Positions 45,775 through 56,155 of a stretch of DNA of 64,000 nucleotides are shown one piece after another. The stretch lies in the NCBI GenBank assembly GCA_036346405.1, contig CM070554.1, positions 46,461,058 through 46,525,057 of the forward strand, written 5' to 3'. The notes beneath the pieces were generated by a model. It did not search any database and was not told the origin of the DNA. It saw only the letters and a program-made list of their open reading frames with translations. Position numbers and translations under genes: made by a program. Origin of the DNA: Phyllostachys edulis (lineage: Eukaryota > Streptophyta > Magnoliopsida > Poales > Poaceae). Positions within the stretch are counted from its first letter, which is position 1; each line of letters opens with the position of its first letter.

Positions 45775-47754
45775 TGTTGGACCGAAAAGGCGACTAGAGG
45801 GGGGGTGAATAGGAGCTCAAAATCTTTTTCGAATTAGATTGGATCCAATAATAATTTCACTACAATAGCTATGAGAGCTATGAAGATCAATATACAATTA
45901 TAGCGGAAGCCTTGTATTGAATCCTAATCAAACCCCCAAAGCACAGGAGCAAAGAACCAAAAGTTGTGTTGAAATTTCAGGAATCGGTACTACCATCATT
46001 TGTAAGTGCGGTACTACCTCATCGCGGTACTACATGCAGCAAAATAAAGGTACTACCTTTTATCCCGACGATGAACGAAACGACTGAAAAACGAAATCGA
46101 AAATCATCGTAACTTTTAAACCGTAAGGCCAAACTCCACCAAATTTGGAAAACACCTTCCTAAGGATATTAGGAACCTATTCCAATCACGGATCGCAGAG
46201 ATCTAAGCCAAAGTTCCTATCTTTTTCAGATTGAACGAAGGAGGTTCAAAAACGAGTCAAAAACGAAACTATGATCTAGAGACTTGCTCGTGGGTGATTG
46301 ATGATCAAGATGATCCTAGATGGATTCCCACATGTCCCAACAAGTTAGATCACGGCAAGAAACCAACCAAAAACTCGCGGATCAAGGAAAGACTCAAAAT
46401 CATCAAATAGAGAGAAAGAAAGCAAATGAACTCATCTTTGAGAGAACTTTCTTTGGATTGATTTGATATGGTATTGGTTTACAGCCACTCCATCAATGGA
46501 GGACAAAGACTCAATACATGAGCACGAAATCAAATCCAACTCTCTAGAACCCTAACCTCCAACTAATCCTCTCCCTAAGCAAAACTAGGGTTTCAAACAC
46601 AATGAAAGGGTTGAGAGGTGCTGGCCAGCACCCTCTCCTATTTATAGTAGAGGTTTAGACCTTCTAGAAGAATAACCCTAATGAGCTCCCGTTAAGGCCC
46701 AAAACAAATGGGTCATACACGCACGCATTTTAAAGCGCCGTCTTCAATTCTCTTGACCTAATCCACTACTTGACGCACCGTCTTGCGCCGCCGGTTGGCA
46801 TTAGGTTACCAAGGCAGTATTTGGTAAAATTACCAAAATACCCCTTCTCGATCTTTTTCGAAAACCGAGTCCCATCTTCGTGAAGCACCTCCCATGCTTC
46901 GCCACGTGTAGGTTGATCCAAGGCGGCTCTCTTCATGTCGCCAATTCTCTCCATCCGGCCCCCCCCGAAACCACCATGGCACTTGCACCGACCCCGCGCC
47001 GCTTGATCGAACCGTCGCCCGAACCGCCTGTTCGGTCACCTTTATCCCTCTTGCGCAATGCTTGACTCCATTGACCTCACCCGCATCCTCGATCGTTACG
47101 GACCTCGGCTCTCCAAGCTTAGTCCCGATCATCCTCACCGTTGACCATCATTGACCTCCAAGCAACACCGCACATCAATAGACAAAGAAATCGAATCCGG
47201 GAACAAGTTCTTCACAACTTGACCCACGTTAGTCAAAACATGCATCATGCAACACATATGCCATGACACCCATGAACTTGACCTAACCCAAAAGCAATTC
47301 TCTAATTGAAAAGACAATCAGCACAAAATCGGTACTACCGCCGTGTTAAGGCCGGTACTACCGCAAAGCGGTCGTACCGCTCCAACAACGGCGGTACTAC
47401 CGTTACCAAGGAAATCCAAAACTCCCCGATTACACTTGTTCTGGAAAAACCATACCGCTCACACGCGGTCGTTCCGTCATGCGGTACTACCGGCAACCAT
47501 AGCGAGGTACTACCGCTCCTCTAGAAATCCAAAACACCAAAACATCTTCTCTGGTAAATATGTACCGCTTTCCTTGCGGTAATACCTCCCAGCGGTACTA
47601 CCGCCAAACACAAGCCGGTACTACCGTTTATCCTGACACTTGCTGAAAACAGGATTTCAACAAATCCGAAAACAACAGTTTCGACAAACCTAAGGAGCTA
47701 TTGCCAATTGGACCATCACACTAAGATCGTGAGCATATCCCCATGATATCCACA
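45775..47754 (-). mobile_element. 5' LTR of the SIRE-type element
   Basis: The LTR starts TGTTGGACCGAAAAG and ends GATATCCACA, 1980 bp. It contains about 190 bp (about 46421-46605, including CTTTGAGAGAACTTTCTTTG) missing from the other LTR. GGTACTACC-type motifs occur about eleven times, in a group at 45985-46056 and another at 47330-47630. Open frames in it (for example 46830-47138) recur in the other LTR and look non-coding. Confidence 0.93.
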
Positions 47755-47979
47755 GATTCTTCTTCCACTGCTGATCTCTGAAAGTATTTGGCCTGTCCGG
47801 CCATTCTGCAAGTCAAAAGCCGTAAGGTATATTTACGCTTTGTTTAATATTATGTAATAGATTTACATTTTCGTGATATGTGTTTGAACCAACAATGTAA
47901 TTGTGTGTGCTATCTACTGATCCAGGGAATGGCACAAATATATGCACTAGGTCCCAAGTTCCAAATTTGGGGTCTGGCA

Positions 47980-48960
47980 ACGAGCCAACACTGAGGCGTG
48001 AGAGGAGCTGTTGTGTGGCGTCACCGGAGGAGCCCTGGCGAGAGGCGCCAGCTCTTGAGTGAGAGGAACCTCCAGAGCCCTTCGGGAGACGTCCACCCCG
48101 ACGACCCTGGTCCCTCCTCCGCTTGTAGCAATCCTGATAACTGTGGCCGTCACGCTGACAGTAGGTTCAGTGGAGACCCGTAGTAGAAGCAGCAACCACC
48201 AGAGAAGCTGTGGGAGGGATCACAGTCGGTGCTAAAGAAATCGACGAAGGAGCGGTGCTGAGGCAGACAAGACATACTACATCTGAGCCACGCCACGGTG
48301 ACGAGTCTCCTCAGCACACACACCCGTGAGGGCCTCCACCAAGCTCAGGCACGGGTGGCGAGTCAGGAGCTGAGCACGCACAGTCTCGAACTCAAGCTGG
48401 AGACGCGTCAGGAAGTCATAGAGGCGGTGAGTTTCCTAGTGAGCGCAGAGCTGCACGCAGCATGGACAGGTCCGGCAGACATCTGGCCCCAGAGAGTCAA
48501 GCTGACACCACACCTTAGACAACTTCTGATAGAAGTCATCCACGGTGGCATCGAGCTGCTGAAGAGAATGCGTCTGATGCACAACTGAGAGGTACATAAC
48601 ATCACTCATCGGCTGGTAGTGAGCTCGGAGATGCTCCCACATAAGTTGTGTTGTCGACAGCTTCACCACATCCATGGAGATGGACACGAGCATGCTACCC
48701 ACCAGGATAGCGGTAGCACGAGCCTTGGCATCCTGCCATCGCAGGCGGCGCAGGGAGGACTGGATCCGGCGTAGGAGAGCAGGATCCGACTCAGGGAGCA
48801 GGATCCAGCATAGGGGAGGGCGGGATCCGACGAAGGGAGCTCGGGAAGAGACCAGCGGCGGGATCCACGCGGAAACTCTGCTTGAGTGAAGCAAAGCAGC
48901 CTCAGCGGGAGATGGTGCGCGTGGTGAAGCAAAGGAGGGCACAGGTAGGGTGGCGACGGC
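47980..48960 (-). pseudogene. copia gag remnant (UBN2-type) with broken zinc knuckle
   Basis: The best frame, 48942-48436, contains WQDAKARATAILVGSMLVSI, TTQLMWEHLRAHYQPMSD and LDATVDDFYQKLSKVWCQLD, typical of UBN2/retrotran gag. A frameshift near 48440 follows. The zinc knuckle region at about 48170-48100 reads YCQRDGHSYQDCYKRRRDQG, with a TGA stop at the place of the first cysteine. Arg-Gly-rich sequence follows, as usual after this motif. The N-terminus (before about 48830) is repetitive and poorly conserved. Confidence 0.78.
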
Positions 48961-49132
48961 AGCGGCAGGCGACGACGGCAGCTAGCAAACCCTAACCCTA
49001 ACTCTAACCTTGTTTTGATATCATGTTGGAATGAGGCTTGTATTCATTCCAATAGACCAAGAGGCAAATATATAACATGTACAAGGTTTACAATTATGCA
49101 AAGAACACCCTACACTATCTACATATCTAACA
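47980..49132 (-). mobile_element. 5' fragment of another Ty1-copia element (LTR and gag), minus strand
   Basis: A short LTR (49024-49132, 109 bp, TGTTGGAATGAGG to CATATCTAACA) is followed on the minus strand by a primer-like TGATATCAAAAC, leader sequence and gag. The element stops at 47980, where the giant 3' LTR ends, so pol and the other LTR are missing. The LTR sits inside the DUF4283-type pseudogene to its right. Confidence 0.72.
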
Positions 49133-50400
49133 CCTTAACACCAACTTTGATTCTAGCTATGTCATAGTTCCTGCATAAATCCATATCCACCTCTTGCACA
49201 GCTCCAATCATTGACCCTACCTCACACAAACCCAAAGAATGCATCATTTCCTCAGGCACCCCTGTAGCTCTAATCCACAATGAATGCAACTTTGCTTTGG
49301 CCAGTCTCAGTCTCGGCCGTCCATTTTGCAACTGATACGGAAGCCCCAGATCCAGTTAGCTCAAATGACTTGAACTTCCTCGACTCATCTATTCTGGCTA
49401 CACTTGGGAATTTCGTGAGGAATGTCTTCGGGCCATGACTTTTAGCTGACCAGGACCACCCCCAATCAAACATTTCAGTGAAATCGGCCACCAGTTGATC
49501 AACAGACAATGAACCAGTAGTCACTGTAATCAGAGCTGTAACATTTTTTGTACCATTTGAGGACGCGGGTTTTGCATTCTGAGCAAGGAAAAAACCCAAT
49601 CCCGGAGAAGCACTGGTGGAGTCTCAGACGACGCACCACCTTTTGCCCCTTGTTGATTCTAGTTACGCACCTGGTACCTATGAACAGGCCTCTTATTACC
49701 TTCAGAGCTTTGTGGAAGATTTGTGCTCTTGTTAAACCGTCCAGTTCTCTGAGGAGATGTGCTCTCAGAGAAGAAGAAGCATTACCTTGATTCTGCACAA
49801 GCTGAGCACCATGGGTGATCGTGTTGAAGCGCTGGGATTGGGCAGAATTCCCTTGATCTGGACGCGACTGCCCAGGGTTGAAGGTGCCTAGTCCATGCAA
49901 GGTAGAACCCCGGCCTTCCCCATGGCCGTCGCCGCGGCCGCTCATCCGACCTCGATTAGCCCCAGGCCCTCACAGGTTGTACCCTCCCTGCTTCTTACCA
50001 TGGCCGCCTCCTCCTTGCTCAAAGCGACCCCGCCATGACTCGATCTTTTGGAAGCAGAACAACTTGCTTGTAAGATTGTTTGCAGATGAACCGGTCGCTC
50101 TTTCTCCTCCAAACCCACTCTTGGCTACACTACCCCCAAATCCACAGATCTTGCTCCCAGATCTAGCGATTTGGCCGGAACGTTTCTCCACCCACCACTA
50201 TATCCATCTTTTCTATGTGTTTGGTCTCTCCACAAATGACGAAAAAGGGGTTCAAGATAAGGAAAAGGGGAAAATGAGCAAGAGATTCTCGAGAGGAGAA
50301 ACTGCTCGGGATCGGAGCGGTGATCTAGAGACAGGGGAAGGAGAGGACGGCATCACGCCCGGTTCATCCGCTTTGTTGATCTGCAATTAAATCTCCCTTT
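49133..50400 (-). pseudogene. DUF4283-type gene remnant
   Basis: Minus-strand frames over this stretch recall plant DUF4283 proteins, a family common in LINE-associated genes. 50191-49499 is one frame with a stop at 49970 (MSGRGDGHGEGRG, then a Gln/Asn-rich linker). 49599-49270 carries SLSVDQLVADFTEMFDWGWS and AKSHGPKTFLTKFPSV. 49331-49119 carries KLHSLWIRATGVPEEM and LCEVGSMIGAVQEVDMD. At least two frameshifts are needed to join them. The copia LTR interrupts the end at 49132. It could be ORF1 of a LINE or a domesticated relative; no intact protein is possible. Confidence 0.6.
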
Positions 50401-51087
50401 CAGACCCGCAGCAACGTCGGAGATACTCAAGTTCTAGTGAGGGTCCGTGCGTTTGCAACGGTTTTCAAATAAACATAATTTAAATTATTAACTTAGAAAA
50501 CCAGTATCTATAAGATAATTATCCTACTAATAAAAATTTTATACATAATTTGTATCTAATCAACAAACCATATATAATCTTATCACAAGTCACGAGTACA
50601 GATAATTTAATTATCCACAGAAGATCCTTCAAGTAACTTATACATGTATATATCTATCCACAAAAGATTTTACCAACACAATATGTGTGGAGGAGTGGTG
50701 GTAGTTGGCAGACTCACCACCACTACCAAGTCCTTCTTTTGAAATAGTAAAGAAACAAGCCACACATAATATTATCACAAGCCACGAGCATATATAATTT
50801 AATATCCATAGAAGATCATTCAAGTAGCTTATGTATTTATATGTATCTATCCATAAAAGTTTCTATCAACTTAAAAGGTGAGAAGTTAAAATAGTAGATA
50901 ACAGACTCGCCACCTCCATTGGATCTTTCTTTTTTTTTATTATAGTAAAGATTGTTGGTTCAGCTTCCACCTAATTAGTGGTTCATTTCGTATACATGGA
51001 CCTTGTATTAGGAATAAAGCAAATAAACTACAATGGGTCCTTATGTGGGCACTTGCATTGATAGAGCTTTTGGCTCAATTGGTATTT
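50401..51087. repeat. AT-rich non-coding stretch with a diverged 190-bp tandem duplication
   Basis: The block at about 50578-50690 (CTTATCACAAGTCACGAG..., CTATCCACAAAAGATTTTACC) recurs at about 50769-50880 (ATTATCACAAGCCACGAG..., CTATCCATAAAAGTTTCTATC), roughly 190 bases apart and clearly diverged. Both are followed by a segment with CAGACTC(A/G)CCACC. I see no gene here. Confidence 0.7.
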
Positions 51088-51400
51088 TTTGAAGCGAAAC
51101 AGTAAAAAAACACCCCTAGAAAATCAAATGGCAAAAATGATACCCATATCGTACGAAAATACCATAGCAAGGGCTCTGCTGCGCACCCAGATCGTGGCAG
51201 GCCACCTGCCGCTAACCTAGTTTACAGTAGGTGCCATGTGTAGACGACCTACCGCGGATTGGGTTAGTTGCATATGGCGTGCCGCCGTCGGGGTGCTTGG
51301 CAAGCCCTTTACCATGACGTTTTCGCATAGTAGAGATGTTATTGTTGTAATTTATTTCATGATATGGTTATTTTTGTTATTTCACTTTTAAAACGTACTA
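51088..51400. repeat. Long imperfect inverted repeat, possible MITE
   Basis: The left arm (GAAACAGTAAAAAAACACC... CGAAAATACCATAGCAAGGGCT) resembles the reverse complement of the right arm (GGCAAGCCCTTTACCATGACGTTTTCG... AAATAACAAAAATAACC). Between them is a GC-richer core (51180-51290). I cannot fix the exact ends or a target duplication, so the class is uncertain; a Mutator-like MITE is the best guess. Confidence 0.4.
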
Positions 51401-52959
51401 AATGAACCAGAAATCGTCCGCTCCGGCATAAAGTGAGCCAAGGAAATTCTTCACATTCGATGGTAGACGTACGATGCTCCTAAGATGATACCAATCTCAC
51501 GTGAGCTCTCCTAGCAATCTCATGCTTGCTTTATTGCTTTCAGTGCCAATTTGTTGCTCTCGGAGCAAATTAAGGACGAACAGACCATGGCGCCCGTTGC
51601 CATTGGCGGAGCTTGGCGAGAAGGCGGAGCACCTTGGCGCCGAGCGCGGAGCCAGCAGCGGCTAGCTTGGCGAGTCCTGGAACGTGGAGAGGGTTGTGAA
51701 CTTGTGATCGTTAGCAGCGCCGCGACGGAGCAGCCCGGTTGTGCACTTGTTGACATCGGTGACCACGGTGGTGAGGCTCATCAACGCGGGCCGTAAAAGA
51801 GAATGGATGCGTGTGTCGTGAGGCTAAGGTGCACAAGCAACCTAGCCATCGTCTTGTCCCGTAGCACCTCCCTCCGTCCAGAACCTCTAGACATGGCCAG
51901 ACTCGGCACAAATGATGTCGGCACCACTTCTTGGTGCTCCCCTGCTGCACCCTTCTCTTCCCTCGTCACCGTCACGGCCTCTGCGGACTGCGGTGGTGGC
52001 ACGCAGCTGCGCATTGTTGGAAAACGCATCGCGTGGTTGGAATTGCGTAGCCCTGGAATGTGTGGGCGTGTGGCACGGCCGGAGGCATCTATTTCCTCGT
52101 GGAGCCAGATGATGGCGAGCGCTCAGGTGACTTAGATCACGTCGTATGAGTATCGTAACATGAACGTCGTATGTGTAGCAGTTCTCAGTGAACCAAGAGG
52201 GGAATTCGTGAGGTGGTGTGGGAACTGGTTTCTTAGATTGCGTAAGACGGGCAAAACGGATGGCTAACAGGCTGAGACTAGATAGATTCAGCAGGATTAC
52301 ACAAACGGAATTAAGATGGTTCAAGTTGTTTGGTTAGGCGTATGGATTGTAGTTGTTCATCGGCAAAAACGGACTGTTAATGTTAGATTTTAGGAACTGT
52401 AAAGTGAATGAAAGGCAAACATTACCAGATTAGATGTGCTTGCCAAACTATAAAGGAAAATATTTTTGAAATCCATAATATTTACAGGTGTGAGGATTGT
52501 TGTCACGTTGCCAACGATCAAGCATACAAAACAGGAGAAGACACGGGATGTACAACATTTCTCCTTTTATTGATATGTTATTTATGTGTGTACCATAAGA
52601 ACTCCTGTTCTCTTCATCGCTGGTTTCTCCTCTCAATTTAATAAGCAATACGAGACTAAACTATGCTAATGTACTTGCTTCTCACCCATAATGAACGTGT
52701 TTAGATAAAGTGTCACGTGATTGGGTCGTATGTACCCATATCACAACAGTAGGAATATATATTTAGTAAACTACATATATTCATAGTTGACTCACTTTTT
52801 GAATTTCCGGATCACATCCTTAAAAAGGTATCGATTAGCAAAGCTTAAGCTTATATTTCCAACAAGTTACACCTCTATCAGATTACACATTTACACTATA
52901 TATATTAGTCTTGCTGTGTTGGTAATTTGGTATGTGTAATACGCTACGGTATGCATGCA
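51401..52959. other. Region without a recognisable gene, 3' of the antiporter gene
   Basis: A GC-rich part (51540-52135) has open frames up to 145 codons on both strands, none with a family signature I recognise and none clearly preferred. The rest (52136-52959) is AT-rich and should contain the antiporter's 3' untranslated region next to 52959. A diverged gene or transposon fragment in the GC-rich part is possible but cannot be shown by eye. Confidence 0.5.
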
Positions 52960-55433
52960 TCACCCGCCACGAAAGCTCCCTCCCCTGCGGCCCGGCGTGT
53001 CGACGTCCACCAAGATGTCAGCCACCTCCTCGACGAGGTCGTGGTGCTTCGCTGTCGGGTCGTACTGCTTCATCACAAGCACCGACGCCACCGTTGAGAA
53101 CTCAGGCAGCGCCAGGTAGCTCCCCACCGGCCCGAGCTCCGGGCAGTCCGTGCTCCGGTCAGCCAGCGGCACGCATGGCGCCCCTTGCCCTACCAGGAAG
53201 AGGTTACACCGTCCCACGGCCTTGATCGCCTCAACGACATCCGCCTTCCCACCGACTGCCTTCTCCTCGTACCGGGCGGACTCGTTCCCGTCAGCCACCT
53301 TAGCGCGGAAGTCCGTCAGGAATGCGTTATCGGCGGTGCTGTCGTTGCCGTTCGCGCCGAGCTGAGGTAGGAAGCGTAGCACGTGGAGCAAGATGCCGGG
53401 GTGCTCAACCATGCGCATGCCGTAGGCCAGGGCCTCGCGGTCGTCGCGGCCGCCGAAGAAGAGGACGGCGATGGTGTAGGAGACGTCGCTGGCGGCCACC
53501 TGCGCGGCACCGCCAAGGCCACGGTCGACGAGGATGGCGACGGAACACGGTGCGTGGCGGAGCACGCGCTGGTTGATGTGCTGGTACTCATCGCCGAGGG
53601 ACTCCATGTGGCCGTCCAACTGGTGGAGTTTGTGGAAAGGGAGCACGATGAGCGCGGCGCGCTTCTGGTGCGCGCAGGTGACGACGTCCTCGTGGATCGT
53701 GTGTAGGTCGGAGATGGCCGTCATGGCGCGGATGGACACGTGGCTCAGCTGCTGGTACGTCTCGAAGGCGACGACAAGCTGGTCTCCGTCGCCGTCGCCG
53801 TTGCGCTGCTTGTTCCAGAACGGCATGCCGTTGCGCCGCGCCTTGTGGACCATGGATATGGCGGACGACCGCTCCGAGAGCTCGACGAGGTGCATGGCGT
53901 AGACAGTGATACCGCGCCGCCGTGTGCCGCGAGATGACTCCATTAGGTTGATTATGGTGGGGATGTTGCGCGTGCTGTGGAAACACGCCAGCATGCGGAG
54001 CTCGTCCTCAGGGTTCGATCTCTGGACGGCACGATTCTTGTATGACGGACCCCGCCGCGCCGGCTTGTAGATGGCCATGACGACCGGCGTGGTAATGAAG
54101 GTGGTGATAAGCGCCATGAGAACAAGGATGGCGAAGGTCTCGTCGTTGAGGACGTGCCGGTCCTTGCCGATGTTGAGCACGATTAGCTCAACGAGCCCCT
54201 TGGTGTTCATCAGGAATCCCAGCGTCAGCGCCTCTCGTAACGGCACGCGCACGAGGAGTGACGCGATCACCGTGCCGCCTATCTTGCCGATGCACGCCGT
54301 CGCAACGACGAGAACAAGGAGCACCCACGAGTCGGCGCCCTTGATGGTCATGACGTCGGTCTTGAGGCCGCTGGACACGAAGTAGAGCGGCAGGAATAGG
54401 CCGGAGATGAGGTCCTCCACCTTCTCCAGGAGGACGCCGGCGAAGGGCCCGTCCTTGGGCACGATGATGCCAACAATGAACGCGCCAAAGAGCGCGTGGA
54501 TGCCGATGGTGTCGGTGGCAAAGCCAGCGGCGAGCACGATGGCAAGCGTTGCGCAGATGTAAATCTCCTTCACCGGCTCGCCCTCGGGGGACCGCCGCGC
54601 CATCCATGAGAGCAATGGCCGAAGCAAGAAGAACGCCGCAAGGACGAAGCCGACACCGGTGAGCAGCACCCAAACCGAGACAAGAGGTGAGCCGGTACCT
54701 GACAGCGCAATGGCAAGGGCAAGAAGTATCCAGGCAGCGACATCGTTTACAGCCGCTGCGGACATGGCCATACGGCCGAGGTCGGTGGTGAGGAGCTTGA
54801 GCTCGGCGAGGATACGCGCCAGCACGGGGAAGGCAGTGATGGAGAGTGCGACACCCATGAAGACGAGGAACGGCCCCGTGGAGACGCCGCGAGCGACGGT
54901 GTGCTGGAGGACGACAGAGGTACCGATGCCAAGGATGAAGGGCAGGGAGATGCCGGCGACAGCGATGACGAGGGCGGTGGTGCCGGTGCGGCGGATGGCG
55001 CGGAGGTCGAGCTCGAGGCCGACGAGGAAGAGGAAATAGAGGAGGCCGATGTTGGCGAGGGTGTCCAGCACCGTGAGGCTCTCCTTGGGGAACACCGTGT
55101 TGAGGAATGCGCTGCTGCGGCCAAGCGCGGACGGGCCGAGCAGGATGCCACCCTGAATTCATGCAAATCAATCAAAAGGAAATTAATTAACTGCATCCAA
55201 CAACTAATCGACGTATCACAAAAATTGTTGCAACAACTCACGATGATTTCGGCGATGACACGCGGCTGCCGGAGCGGTCGGAGGAGGAAGGCGAGCCCGC
55301 GGGTGAGCATGACGACGACGCATATTTGCAGGATGGCCAGCGGCAGGGCCGAGTGCAGTGGGTTCTCCCCCTGGAACACGCCGTCCGACGTCGCCTTCAT
55401 CGGTTTCACGGCCTCCACCGCCGCAGCAGCCAT
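52960..55433 (-). CDS. CHX: Cation/H+ antiporter, CHX family (CHX17-20-like), two exons
   Basis: The gene encodes a predicted 794-residue monovalent cation/H+ exchanger of plant endomembranes or plasma membrane; family members affect K+ and pH balance. Exon 1 is 55433-55242 (64 codons, start MAAAAVEAVKPMKATSDG); exon 2 is 55152-52960, ending in TGA. The junction is in phase and restores the conserved GGILLGPSALGR segment. Residues about 28-430 form the Na/H-exchanger transmembrane domain, with ND at 200-201 (AAAVNDVAAW), the acidic site of the family, and conserved lysines near 354 (IGKIGG) and 382 (NTKGLVEL). The C-terminal half has the two soluble CHX regions (about 460-590 and 610-770, for example YTIAVLFFGGRDDREALAYG). 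The length is normal for the family and no stop or frameshift is seen. GC-rich codon use fits a grass gene. The clade is inferred; substrate and membrane are not visible from sequence. Confidence 0.95.
55153..55241 (-). other. Intron of the CHX gene (89 bp)
   Basis: On the minus strand the donor is ATCATC/GTGAGT (at 55241) and the acceptor is GAATTCAG/GGTGGC (at 55153). The intron is AT-rich and falls between codons, just before the GGILLGPSA motif. Its short length and standard GT-AG ends support the model. Confidence 0.92.
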
Positions 55434-56076
55434 GGACAAGAGTGCATGTATACGATCCGTTCCTGCCTCCTTCCCTCCCCCTCCTGTAGCATATCGCCAA
55501 GGGAAGGAATGATGGAGAGGAGGGCAGAAGGGGAGGAGTGGTGCGTGCATGTGTCTATTTTTTGCATGCTAGTATTTTTAGGCGGGGAGATCGACGACAC
55601 TCGCAACTCGCAAGGCAGATGAGAGTGCATTTCGGCAGCAAGCATGTACGACTAGATACGGGAGAGGGTTAGAGAGAGACAGATCAGTGGTTGATTTGGA
55701 ATTAAGATGGAATCTCTCATGAGTTATGAGAGCGTGCATGTGTAAGTGTTATTTTTAGGAGGGCGGTGAGAGTTAAGGAATGCTCTTCTTTTGAGGATGC
55801 AACAACCACAAGTTTCGAAGTTTCTCTAGCTGCAAAGCATTCACATGTTGACAGCAGCCCACGATCCAACCGTGAACTGGCCAAAAACAAGAGGTGGGTG
55901 GTGCTTGTTTGGTTATGTCCAGTATTACGTGGCCTAGCTTATTTCTGATGATATATTAGAAGTTGTGCAAGTGTTTGTGTAGCATTGCTCAACCACTGCC
56001 TCTGGGCTGCCGGCCCCTCTTCTTTCTTTATGTTTCCGTCTGTCCTGAACTGTAACTAGTTTTACTTTGATTATTA
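55434..56076 (-). promoter_or_regulatory. Upstream region of the CHX gene
   Basis: This is the 5' untranslated region and proximal promoter by position. I see no clear TATA box at a fixed distance, only scattered AT-rich stretches (for example around 55558-55580 and 55745-55757) and a GA-rich run (55661-55684). The short open frames on either strand look non-coding. Confidence 0.45.
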
Positions 56077-56155
56077 CTCTCTCCGTTTGTATGAGCTTGA
56101 CGTCCGGTGGCTCATGAAAGAGCGAGCCAGCGTCATTCTTTAAAATACGAGGTAG
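56077..56155. mobile_element. Stowaway-like MITE remnant (79 bp)
   Basis: The ends CTCTCTCCGTTTGTAT and, inverted, CTACCTCGTATTTTA resemble Stowaway (Tc1/mariner) MITE termini of grasses, with TA on both sides (56075-56076 and 56156-56157). The element is short and the arms imperfect, so it is an old or partial copy. Confidence 0.5.

Larger units (their letters stand above)
36683..47754 (-). mobile_element. Ty1-copia element of SIRE/Maximus type, 11.1 kb, minus strand
   Basis: The element is complete, with both LTRs, and is flanked by a perfect 5-bp duplication GATTC (36678-36682 and 47755-47759). Minus-strand order: 5' LTR (47754-45775), primer site (45772-45761), long gag, protease, integrase, reverse transcriptase, RNase H, a 1.8-kb non-coding 3' part, purine tract, 3' LTR (38466-36683). 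The order integrase before RT defines copia. The extended gag with a coiled coil and repeated CxxC motifs, and the long LTRs, point to the SIRE lineage by my recollection of grass elements. Frameshifts in gag, integrase and RNase H make it defective. The sister LTR lacks it at about 28063. Confidence 0.9.
19295..47979 (+). mobile_element. Giant-LTR, non-coding retroelement (LARD-like) with four nested insertions
   Basis: Two direct copies of a long sequence (19295-28286 and 29975-47979) flank a 1.69-kb internal region that begins with a primer site and ends with a purine tract, so they are the 5' and 3' LTRs of one plus-strand element. With insertions removed, the intact LTR is roughly 5.8-6 kb, far longer than most plant LTRs. 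The internal region has no gag or pol, so the element depended on enzymes from others, as in large retrotransposon derivatives (LARDs). The first 1.4 kb of the 5' LTR is missing at the junction with the gypsy element. The 3' end is followed by ACGAG. The LTRs look about 98% alike in stretches compared by eye. Confidence 0.85.
29975..47979 (+). mobile_element. 3' LTR of the giant element (interrupted by three insertions)
   Basis: The LTR starts TGTAACATCCCAAAA at 29975 and ends TTTGGGGTCTGGCA at 47979. Nested in it are an hAT MITE (32860-33106), a Mutator-like element (33750-34427) and a SIRE-type copia element (36683-47754). The LTR's own sequence is 29975-32859, 33107-33749, 34428-36682 and 47755-47979. 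It has the three-part composition of its relatives: AT-rich start, GC-rich block (about 30690-31570), then long AT-rich sequence. A 36-bp stretch around 32050-32095 is duplicated in tandem here but not in the 5' LTR. The ORFs in the GC-rich block are frames of low-complexity Pro/Ser/Arg sequence and are not genes. Confidence 0.87.

Noticed and set aside
51520..52324. A possible small gene in the GC-rich stretch
   Set aside because: Open frames on both strands compete, none has a recognisable domain or clear exon structure.
53322..55512. Plus-strand and other-frame ORFs of up to 327 codons over the antiporter gene
   Set aside because: They are shadows of GC-rich coding sequence; the minus-strand frame has the full CHX domain order and motifs.
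55434..55550. An upstream in-frame extension of the antiporter (start at 55550)
   Set aside because: The extra N-terminus is not family-like, whereas MAAAAVEAVKPMKATSDG at 55433 gives the usual short lead before the first membrane segment.
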